8,543 nt of DNA from an uncultured Selenomonadales bacterium (GTDB lineage: Bacteria > Bacillota > Negativicutes > Selenomonadales > Selenomonadaceae): assembly GCA_947167555.1 (NCBI GenBank), contig CAMVIO010000073.1:1-8543 (forward strand), in the 5' to 3' direction. Within the stretch, counting starts at the first letter, position 1. Each line of letters starts with the position of its first letter. This document shows, one piece after another, positions 1 to 4,910 of this stretch. Position numbers and translations under genes: made by a program. The notes under the pieces were generated by a model, which saw only the letters and a list, made by a program, of their open reading frames with translations, ran no database searches and was not told the origin of the DNA.

Positions 1-70
1 GCTGCATCAATGCGGCCCCTGCCACCGCCATGACGGCGACGATGAAAAAACGTAAAACCTTATCGAGCAT
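1..70 (-). CDS. Start of a membrane protein gene, probably YacL-type PIN/TRAM protein (partial)
   Basis: Only the first 23 codons lie in the window; the gene runs off the left edge. The ATG at 70-68 follows a strong GGAGGTG ribosome site at about 79-85. The visible protein starts MLDKVLRFF and continues into an alanine/valine-rich hydrophobic stretch, consistent with a first membrane segment. In many Firmicutes the gene after carD encodes a YacL-like protein with N-terminal membrane helices followed by a PIN nuclease-like domain and a TRAM domain. The identification rests on this neighbourhood and the hydrophobic N-terminus, not on any visible PIN or TRAM motif. Any other membrane or secreted protein is possible. 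It has its own promoter candidate at 129-158. Confidence 0.45.
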   Translation of the reverse strand, partial: MLDKVLRFFIVAVMAVAGAALMQ

Positions 71-112
71 ATAGTTTCACCTCCTTCCATAAATTATAAA
101 AATTATGGATAA

Positions 113-153
113 AAAAACGGATAAATTCATAATAAACCAATTCATCCGTTTTT
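113..153 (-). other. 41-base imperfect palindrome over a promoter (operator or terminator-like hairpin)
   Basis: The arms 113-127 and 139-153 match at 14 of 15 positions around an 11-base centre. Read on the minus strand the second arm runs into seven T residues, so the RNA of a transcript coming from carD could fold into a weak, AT-rich terminator. The same DNA covers the spacer, the -10 element and the start point of the promoter at 129-158, so it could instead be a repressor operator. The sequence alone does not decide between these roles. Confidence 0.5.
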
Positions 154-158
154 GTCAA
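129..158 (-). promoter_or_regulatory. Sigma-A promoter of the left-edge membrane protein gene
   Basis: On the minus strand a perfect TTGACA (158-153) is followed after 18 bases by TATTAT (134-129). The start of transcription would fall near 122, giving a leader of about 50 bases before the ATG at 70. The promoter is embedded in the imperfect palindrome at 113-153, which is centred on the -10 element. Confidence 0.65.
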
Positions 159-194
159 AGCCCTATTCCGTTTATTTACCGATTTTTCATATTT

Positions 195-320
195 ATCTCA
201 GACCAAAATTTAAATAAAATTTTGACCTGAGATACGCCTGCTCCGCAGGCTACATTTGCGCTTACAGCGCAAATGCCATCTCATAACTCTCAGTAAGGAT
301 TTAAAAATCCTAACTGAGAG
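195..320. repeat. Cluster of four consecutive stem-loops (palindromic intergenic element)
   Basis: The gap between carD and the left-edge gene holds four inverted repeats with hardly any spacing. Arms 195-211/217-233 form 17 bp with two mismatches. Arms 236-241/245-250 form a perfect 6 bp. Arms 253-262/266-275 form a perfect 10 bp. Arms 287-302/305-320 form 16 bp with one mismatch and a 2-base loop. In addition TGAGAT at 228-233 can pair with ATCTCA at 278-283, which would enclose the second and third hairpins in a three-way junction as an alternative to the first hairpin. No open reading frame and no good U-tract follows the hairpins. It could be a dispersed palindromic repeat of REP or MITE type, or a structured 3' end of the carD mRNA. 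I cannot name a family. Confidence 0.6.
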
Positions 321-324
321 AGTA

Positions 325-819
325 TTATTTGTCGAATCCGTTCTTCTCCAGAATCCCGTCCATCCACGCGTCCACCTCGTCCGGCGTCTTTCCACAGGCG
401 TAAACGAGTTCGCTGACGAGAATCTGCTTCGCGAGGTCCAAGAGCCTGCGCTCGCCGCTGGAAATCTTGCGAATCCGGTCCTGCAAGATCAGGTTGCGGG
501 CCACCGCCGCGACATCGCAGATATCTCCCGACTTCATGCGCGTGAGCGTAGCATGGAAGCGCTTGTTCCAGCTCCCGACGGCGCGTTCCGGCTTGTCTGC
601 CAAAACTTCCGCCACCTTCTCGACCCCGTCTTCCGAGATTACGTCCCGAAGGCCGATGTTTTCCACATTGTCAATCGGAATCATCACTTTCATATTGCCG
701 ATTGGCATCCTCAGGACATAGTACGACTTTTCCTCGCCCATGACTTCGCATTTCTCGATATCCGCGATCACACCCGCGCCGTGCATAGGATAAACGATCT
801 GATCTCCCACCTGAAGCAA
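325..819 (-). CDS. carD: CarD-family transcription regulator
   Basis: A 164-residue protein that should bind the RNA polymerase beta subunit and stabilise open promoter complexes, as CarD/CdnL proteins do. The N-terminus (about 1-55) has the CarD/TRCF interaction domain pattern, with VGDQIVYPMHGAGVI at the start. The C-terminal part is helical and contains SWNKRF; its tryptophan, W84, corresponds in position to the tryptophan of CdnL proteins that inserts at the upstream edge of the -10 element. I chose the TTG at 819-817 because GGAGG lies seven bases before it and the resulting N-terminus, MLQVGD, matches family members. A GTG at 834 would add five residues that include the ribosome site itself. 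Length is typical for the family. Two candidate promoters lie upstream, and no clear U-tailed terminator follows directly; the stem-loop cluster at 195-320 begins five bases after the stop codon. Confidence 0.93.
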   Translation of the reverse strand: MLQVGDQIVYPMHGAGVIADIEKCEVMGEEKSYYVLRMPIGNMKVMIPIDNVENIGLRDVISEDGVEKVAEVLADKPERAVGSWNKRFHATLTRMKSGDICDVAAVARNLILQDRIRKISSGERRLLDLAKQILVSELVYACGKTPDEVDAWMDGILEKNGFDK

Positions 820-854
820 ATTCTCACCTCCCACGCGTATAAATCCTCAACGAT

Positions 855-884
855 ATTATACCACAAAATCCCCCTGCGTGAAAA
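855..884 (-). promoter_or_regulatory. carD proximal promoter (P2), extended -10 type
   Basis: TGG followed by TATAAT (860-855) on the minus strand makes an extended -10 element. An 18-base spacer separates it from a weak TTTTCA (884-879). Transcription would start near 848, about 30 bases before the TTG start codon. Confidence 0.5.
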
Positions 885-892
885 AATTTTTT

Positions 893-921
893 ATTTTATC
901 ACCCTTTATATCCTATGTCAA
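893..921 (-). promoter_or_regulatory. carD distal promoter (P1), sigma-A consensus
   Basis: TTGACA (921-916), a 17-base spacer and TAAAAT (898-893) on the minus strand give a near-perfect sigma-A promoter. It lies just downstream of the flagellin terminator, so it restarts transcription for carD. Confidence 0.65.
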
Positions 922-941
922 ATTTTATCGAAAATCGTGAC

Positions 942-981
942 AAAAAAAGCTGGCGCACGGTTTTCCCGTCGCCAGCTTTTT
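942..981 (-). terminator. Rho-independent terminator of the flagellin gene
   Basis: Arms 944-955 and 970-981 pair perfectly over 12 bp (AAAAAGCTGGCG with its complement), and a few inner bases can extend the stem. On the minus strand the hairpin is followed by a run of seven T residues, beginning 12 bases after the flagellin stop codon. The A-tract on the other side would also let it work on the plus strand. Confidence 0.9.
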
Positions 982-992
982 ATATACTGTTT

Positions 993-2837
993 TTATTGCA
1001 ACAAGCTCAAGACCTGCGAACTGTTCTGGTTCGCCTGCGCGAGCATAGACTGAGCAGCTTGGGCTAAAACATTCGACTTCGTGTACTTCATCATCTCTTT
1101 CGCCATGTCAGCATCACGCATAGTGCTTTCGCTAGATTGCGTGTTTTCGCTTGATGTCACAAGATTTGCCTCAGTGAAATCAAGTCGCGAGATATATGCT
1201 CCTACGTTCGTCACCTCGTTCAACGCGTATTGAAGCGCGCCTTCTATAACACGGATTGCCACATTTGCGTCATGCTGGGTCACGACCTTCGCGTCGTCTA
1301 GCGTCATATTTTTTGCTTCGTCAAGGACAGCTTGAAGCGTCGGGTCATGACGCAAATCTTCCAAATCATCCACGCTCGGAATATCGTTTTTCAGCGACCA
1401 AGTGTGCATATCATTAATATAGACGTTTAGGGCTTGATTGGCTTTTGTCCCATGATGGATGACAAGAGGCATTCCTAATTTGTATCCCCCGTCATCTTCT
1501 CCCTCGTCCGGCAACGTTCTTTCCCCTTCGTAAACCCATCTTGTAGCGTCGGCAGTAATTGTCCCGTTCACGCTACTGACGGTTCCTGCGCTTCCGCTGG
1601 CAGAAGCCCCCACCGCCGTGTCCGCCGCTAAATCGCTTCCGTCATGAATGACGACTTTACCGGAAAGGAACTGAATATCGCCGACCTTACCACCTTTCGC
1701 GCTGCCGATCACCGGCTGCGTTTCTGGATTTCCATCACTCCCATAACTAAAATACAATCCCGCCTCATTATTCGCCTCACTTGGGGAACGACCATCAATA
1801 CGTAACTCTGTGTAGGACGCACTGATGGAAATATTCGAGCTGGACAAATCTTCGTCAATATCGCAACCGATTGAAGGCACCCACAATCCGTTTTGCGAAA
1901 TATCCAAAGGGACATTCGGATCAAGAACCACGCTTAACCCGCCACCGATATTGATGCTCGCATGAGATGACCACAAGGCGTAATCTCGAAGAATGCTTTT
2001 CCCCGCAATATGTAATTCATTGTCTGTGCCTGATCCAAAGCGAATTAAGGAATGAAGCTGATCATAATGATCGTCATTGTGTTGGACAAAATGCACGTTA
2101 TCAAGCCACAGCTTCGTATTCTCCGCCTGACAGATAATCTCCGGCTCAATATTTAACTGCATTCCATTATAATATGGATCATCTGGTGCATGAATTGCAT
2201 ACGCAGGATTTGCCACAAAATACACATTCTGCGCGTTGACGATAACCTTTCCCTTGAAATTTTCGTCGAAAGAATATGCGCCATCCTTGTCAATCACATA
2301 ATAATTCCCGCTGACGTTCGTTACGCCGTCACGCTCCATAATCCTCTGCCAATCCGCTTTCGTCGTCGGCGTTGACGGAATTGCAGTCGCAGGAAGCATT
2401 ATCTTTTTTCTATACGTCCCGTCGAGAAGCGTCTTGCCGTTATAGCTCGTCTCCGTGGCAATATCGTTGATATTCGCTTTGCGGTTCTCAAACTCTTTCT
2501 GTATCGTCGCGCGGTCAAGGTCGGTGTTCGTATCGTTCGCAGAGTTTAGCGCAAGCTCCTTCAACGTGCGGATTTCCTCAATAATGTTTTTTATTCCACC
2601 CTCCGCGACACGCAGCAGCGATTTCCCGTTCTGTACATTCTGCGTATCTTGGTCTAGCGAGCGAATCTGTGCGCGCATCCGCTCACTAATCGCGTAACCC
2701 GAGGCGTCGTCCCCGGCGCTGTTGATTTTCATACCCGATGAAACTTTTTTCAGTTGCTTTCCGAGTTTACTTACATTCTTATTTAGTTCCCCAAGCGTCA
2801 ACATCGCACTAGGATTGTTCATGATTGTCATCGCCAT
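993..2837 (-). CDS. Flagellin with a large beta-helix-like central insertion
   Basis: A 614-residue filament protein, exported by the flagellar type III system and polymerised outside the cell. Residues 1-142 are the conserved N-terminal D0/D1 coiled-coil region, including SSGMKINSAGDDASGYAIS and a heptad-rich segment ending in SYNGKTLLDG. Residues about 458-614 are the C-terminal D1/D0 region, with HHGTKANQ, TMRDADMAKEM and a terminus in VLSLLQ. In between, about 143-457 is a variable domain rich in short beta strands and glycine turns. It contains IGSAKGGKVGDI followed by a similar VGASASGSAGTV unit, suggestive of a parallel beta-helix. It carries the protein's only two cysteines, C236 and C325. 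No HExxH protease motif is present, so it is not a flagellinolysin. I start at the ATG at 2837-2835 because GGGAGG lies eight bases upstream and MAMTIMNNPSAML fits the family; an in-frame ATG at 2876 is too long. The usual bacterial flagellin is about 270-500 residues. Confidence 0.93.
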   Translation of the reverse strand: MAMTIMNNPSAMLTLGELNKNVSKLGKQLKKVSSGMKINSAGDDASGYAISERMRAQIRSLDQDTQNVQNGKSLLRVAEGGIKNIIEEIRTLKELALNSANDTNTDLDRATIQKEFENRKANINDIATETSYNGKTLLDGTYRKKIMLPATAIPSTPTTKADWQRIMERDGVTNVSGNYYVIDKDGAYSFDENFKGKVIVNAQNVYFVANPAYAIHAPDDPYYNGMQLNIEPEIICQAENTKLWLDNVHFVQHNDDHYDQLHSLIRFGSGTDNELHIAGKSILRDYALWSSHASINIGGGLSVVLDPNVPLDISQNGLWVPSIGCDIDEDLSSSNISISASYTELRIDGRSPSEANNEAGLYFSYGSDGNPETQPVIGSAKGGKVGDIQFLSGKVVIHDGSDLAADTAVGASASGSAGTVSSVNGTITADATRWVYEGERTLPDEGEDDGGYKLGMPLVIHHGTKANQALNVYINDMHTWSLKNDIPSVDDLEDLRHDPTLQAVLDEAKNMTLDDAKVVTQHDANVAIRVIEGALQYALNEVTNVGAYISRLDFTEANLVTSSENTQSSESTMRDADMAKEMMKYTKSNVLAQAAQSMLAQANQNSSQVLSLLQ

Positions 2838-2905
2838 AACCATTACCTCCCTGTTTCTTTCTTCCAGCCCATCCATAGCACTTCTGTCCGTTCACTTAAA
2901 TCCCT

Positions 2906-2934
2906 ATTGTTCAGTTGTCGGTCGCCGATTTCAA
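2906..2934 (-). promoter_or_regulatory. Possible flagellin promoter
   Basis: TTGAAA (2934-2929), a 17-base spacer and AACAAT (2911-2906) on the minus strand resemble a sigma-A promoter, though the -10 is poor. The spacer also contains ACCGACAA, preceded 16 bases upstream by GAAA, a weak match to the sigma-28 flagellar consensus (TAAA and GCCGATAA). Both overlap the 3' end of the upstream regulator gene. No terminator separates that gene from flagellin, so read-through from its promoter at 3197-3225 is another route. Confidence 0.3.
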
Positions 2935-3156
2935 ATCCTTTCTTCCCAAACCGTCCCCAAACAAAACTTCCAGTGGCTGATTGTAAAGATTCAGCAAAGT
3001 GTATATCTCCGGCAATTCAAAATTGCGCTTACCTTGCAATCGCGCGGAGAGCGTTTGGTAACTCATGCCCAGCTTCGCGGAAAGCGTTTTCAGGTTGTCG
3101 CCATGCCGCGCCATTTCTCCAAGAAGGTTCCGATATTTATATTGAACCGCTTTCAT
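2911..3156 (-). CDS. Small helix-turn-helix regulator, phage-repressor-like
   Basis: An 81-residue protein made almost entirely of one DNA-binding domain. Residues 21-45 (LKTLSAKLGMSYQTLSARLQ and following) form a lambda-repressor-type helix-turn-helix, and FELPEIYTLLNLYNQPLEVLF continues the five-helix fold. The pattern resembles short phage XRE-type (DUF739-like) regulators that recognise one operator and lack a separate dimerisation or sensor domain. I start at the ATG at 3156-3154 because GGGAG lies seven bases upstream; the longer in-frame version from 3282 would begin upstream of this gene's own promoter and in basic, unstructured sequence. It lies 73 bases upstream of the flagellin start in the same direction and is divergent from the regulator gene at 3295. 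A role in controlling flagellin or its divergent partner is inference from position. Confidence 0.75.
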   Translation of the reverse strand: MKAVQYKYRNLLGEMARHGDNLKTLSAKLGMSYQTLSARLQGKRNFELPEIYTLLNLYNQPLEVLFGDGLGRKDLKSATDN

Positions 3157-3174
3157 TTTTACACTCCCGTCTAA

Positions 3175-3185
3175 CGCATTTTGCG
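3175..3185. promoter_or_regulatory. Candidate operator CGCATTTTGCG (copy 1)
   Basis: CGCA-TTT-TGCG is a perfect palindrome with a 3-base centre, placed a few bases after the start point of the minus-strand regulator promoter. A ten-base identical copy, GCATTTTGCG, lies at 3248-3257 in the divergent promoter. The paired placement suggests a shared binding site, but the regulator is not known. Confidence 0.4.
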
Positions 3186-3196
3186 AATTTTGTTTC

Positions 3197-3225
3197 ATTA
3201 TAAACGAGATATTCGTTTGCGTCAA
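3197..3225 (-). promoter_or_regulatory. Sigma-A promoter of the small minus-strand regulator
   Basis: TTGACG (3225-3220), a 17-base spacer and a perfect TATAAT (3202-3197) on the minus strand. Transcription would start near 3190, about 35 bases before the ATG. The palindrome at 3175-3185 lies just downstream of the start point. This is the strongest promoter in the middle block and could also drive flagellin by read-through. Confidence 0.75.
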
Positions 3226-3240
3226 TGTTTTCTTCCTCTT

Positions 3241-3272
3241 GATAATTGCATTTTGCGTTATCGTGTGATAAT
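3241..3272 (+). promoter_or_regulatory. Promoter and operator region of the plus-strand regulator
   Basis: An extended -10 element, TGTGATAAT (3264-3272), would start transcription near 3279; the -35 is poor (TTGCAT at 3246-3251, spacer only 15). Overlapping the -10 is the perfect palindrome TTATC-GTGT-GATAA (3258-3271). More GATAA half-sites lie at 3241-3245 and at 3291-3295, just before the start codon. GCATTTTGCG at 3248-3257 repeats the candidate operator at 3175-3185. The layout fits an autoregulated repressor whose binding blocks its own promoter. Confidence 0.5.
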
Positions 3273-3294
3273 CTTTCGTCATGGAGGTATGATA

Positions 3295-3675
3295 ATGGAT
3301 TCACCGCACAAAAGCGTTTATATGGAATTTGCCCGTCGATTGGCTTCACTGCGAAAAGAACGCGGCTTTTCCCAAATGGAATTGGCATCAAAGCTCCACA
3401 TGCCACAATCCACATACGCCGGTTATGAAACAGGCAAGCGCAAAATCACCTTGGAGTTGATCTTACAGTTCTCGCAGTTCTATTCCGTATCCCCAACCTT
3501 CCTCGTCACAGGGCAAGAACATTTCGAGAACGATATGACACTTAGCCTGTCGGAAATCAACTTCATAAAAAAATACCGCACCCTGAACGAGCGCGGCAAA
3601 GAAGCTGTCGATATGATTTTGGATCAACCAAACGAATCCGTCATCGTCGTAGTTAATCCTAAAACATCAGAATAA
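3295..3675 (+). CDS. XRE-family helix-turn-helix transcription regulator
   Basis: A 126-residue regulator and the only plus-strand gene in the window. Residues about 13-68 form a Cro/CI-type DNA-binding domain: FARRLASLRKERGFSQMELA, then HMPQSTYAGYETGKRKIT, the recognition helix and following loop, and a fourth helix ending VSPTFLVTG. The tail (80-126) contains SEINFIKKYRTLNERGKEAV, a helix pattern common after the DNA-binding domain in small phage-type repressors, and ends in a short strand-like VIVVVNP. There is no LexA-type peptidase motif, so cleavage-based induction is unlikely. The ATG at 3295-3297 is chosen because GGAGG lies seven bases before it; an ATG at 3289 is too close to the ribosome site. 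It is divergent from the 81-residue regulator and convergent with the M50 protease gene. Confidence 0.85.
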   Translation: MDSPHKSVYMEFARRLASLRKERGFSQMELASKLHMPQSTYAGYETGKRKITLELILQFSQFYSVSPTFLVTGQEHFENDMTLSLSEINFIKKYRTLNERGKEAVDMILDQPNESVIVVVNPKTSE

Positions 3676-3676
3676 A

Positions 3677-3720
3677 AGCGGACGCCCGCAGGAGATTTGA
3701 ACCTCCCGCGGGCGTCCGCT
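3677..3720. terminator. Bidirectional rho-independent terminator
   Basis: A perfect 13-bp stem (3677-3689 with 3708-3720, starting AGCGGACGCCCGC) encloses a second GGAG/CTCC pairing (3691-3694 with 3703-3706). It sits between convergent genes. On the minus strand it is followed by TTTTATT, so it should end the tlyA-to-protease operon; the plus-strand tail CTTTC is weaker. Confidence 0.9.
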
Positions 3721-3723
3721 CTT

Positions 3724-4353
3724 TCACAGAACGAGCATCCATATCCCGCTGAACAACCCTAGAAGTAACTGAGCGATTGGCACGAGAATGTACCCCAGGA
3801 TCGGCGTCGCAATGAAGATGATGAAGATGATCATGCTGTAGCGTTCAAGTGCTGCGAAACGATACTGCATCTCGTAAGGCAGCACGGCCATCAAAATACG
3901 CGAGCCGTCCAGCGGCGGCAACGGGATCAAGTTGAAGATCCCGAAGTTGATGTTGTAAACGACGATCAACCACAGCACCGCCCGCAACCCGTAGCTCATT
4001 TCGATGCGCATGGTATGCGTGAGGAAAATCATCACGCCTAGGGCGAGGAACGCCAGCAGGAAATTCATCGCGGGACCCGCCAGCGCCACGAGGATTTCTC
4101 CCTTTTTCCTGTCGTGAAAATTGTGCGGATTGATCACGACGGGTTTTGCCCAGCCGAAGCGCGCAATCAGAAGCACCACAAGTCCGATGGGATCGATATG
4201 CGCCATCGGGTTCAGCGTGAGCCGCCCCATCATCTTCGGCGTAAAATCCCCCATCGCCACCGCCACGCGGGCGTGCGCGTATTCATGCAGCGCCAGCGCC
4301 ATAATCAGCCCCGGCAGTCCCGCCACCATTTCCATCAAATTGAAGCCAAACAT
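3724..4353 (-). CDS. Site-2-protease-like membrane zinc metalloprotease (peptidase M50)
   Basis: A 209-residue integral membrane protein of the short M50 class (SpoIVFB/YwhC-like, no PDZ domain), expected to cut substrates within the membrane. The zinc motif HEYAH is at residues 23-27 in the first helix. NPMAHIDPIG (48-57) and GWAKPV (67-72) are typical of this subfamily. The third zinc-ligand region, NLIPLPPLDGSRIL (141-154), supplies the conserved aspartate D149. Further hydrophobic helices lie at about 88-112, 123-140 and 173-205. All catalytic residues are present and the length is normal. It starts one base after the upstream Nudix stop codon, with GGGGA six bases before the ATG, so translation is probably coupled. 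It is the last gene of the operon. The substrate is unknown; the members near recN are often annotated only as site-2 protease family proteins. Confidence 0.92.
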   Translation of the reverse strand: MFGFNLMEMVAGLPGLIMALALHEYAHARVAVAMGDFTPKMMGRLTLNPMAHIDPIGLVVLLIARFGWAKPVVINPHNFHDRKKGEILVALAGPAMNFLLAFLALGVMIFLTHTMRIEMSYGLRAVLWLIVVYNINFGIFNLIPLPPLDGSRILMAVLPYEMQYRFAALERYSMIIFIIFIATPILGYILVPIAQLLLGLFSGIWMLVL

Positions 4354-4354
4354 T

Positions 4355-4906
4355 TCAAATCCCCTTTTTCATTTTGGAAGAATACATCAAAAGCGCGGTG
4401 ACGGTCTTGCCGTCGATGATCGTATTGTCATATACCTTTTCCAGTGCCTCCGCCAGCGGCATACGGACGGCGTTGATGAACTCGTCCTCGTCCGGGCAGT
4501 CCTTGCCCGCCGTCAGCCCTTCCGCCAGATAGATATGGATCCATTCGTCGGAAAAACCCACCGTCGTCGCCAACGAGAAAATCTTTGTGTAATGCGCGGC
4601 GGTGTAACCCGTTTCCTCCTTCAGTTCCCGCTTCGCGCATTCCAGCGGGTCCTCGCCGGGAATGTCCAGCTTTCCCGCCGGAATCTCCAAGGTGACGCGG
4701 CCAACCGGATAACGATACTGCCGCACAAGAATCACGCTGCCGTCGTCCAGCACCGGAAGCACCGCCGACGCGCCGGGGTGCTTTACCCATTCGCGGATCG
4801 TCTCGTGACCGTTCGGGAGCAGCACCTTGTCCCGGCGCACATGAAGCAGGCGCCCGTCGAATATGCTTTCTTCCGAAATCTTTTTTTCAATCAGGTCCTC
4901 GTCCAT
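4355..4906 (-). CDS. Nudix hydrolase, ADP-ribose pyrophosphatase type
   Basis: A 183-residue cytoplasmic enzyme of the NudF/ADPRase group, which splits ADP-ribose into AMP and ribose 5-phosphate with magnesium. The N-terminal arm (1-45) precedes the conserved VRQYRYPVG (61-69) and LEIPAGKL (73-80). The Nudix box follows: G78, E85, then CAKRELKEETGY (90-101), with catalytic R93, E94, E97 and E98. Compared with the textbook box there is one extra residue between G78 and E85; the catalytic helix spacing (E85 to R93E94) is normal, so activity is expected. FINAVRMPLAEAL (143-155) is the usual C-terminal segment. The gene starts four bases after the recN stop codon and ends one base before the protease start. 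The exact substrate cannot be fixed from sequence alone. Confidence 0.9.
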   Translation of the reverse strand: MDEDLIEKKISEESIFDGRLLHVRRDKVLLPNGHETIREWVKHPGASAVLPVLDDGSVILVRQYRYPVGRVTLEIPAGKLDIPGEDPLECAKRELKEETGYTAAHYTKIFSLATTVGFSDEWIHIYLAEGLTAGKDCPDEDEFINAVRMPLAEALEKVYDNTIIDGKTVTALLMYSSKMKKGI

Positions 4907-4910
4907 TTCT

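Noticed and set aside
287..320. Ordinary rho-independent terminator of carD
   Set aside because: The stem is strong, but neither side is followed by a T-run, so it is treated as part of the stem-loop cluster.
256..1053. Long plus-strand open frame across carD
   Set aside because: It is antisense to the well-supported carD gene, has no ribosome site, and its sequence shows no family pattern.
1098..2420. Flagellinolysin (protease domain inside flagellin)
   Set aside because: No HExxH zinc motif is present in the insertion.
2838..2876. Upstream in-frame ATG for flagellin adding 13 residues
   Set aside because: The extension contains the ribosome site itself, and flagellins of this type begin MAMTIMNN or similar.
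3137..3415. 92-codon minus-strand frame across the divergent promoter region
   Set aside because: It overlaps both regulator genes and their promoters, with no ribosome site at its start.
2838..3720. Prophage remnant
   Set aside because: Only two phage-like regulators are seen; there is no integrase, structural gene or attachment-site repeat.
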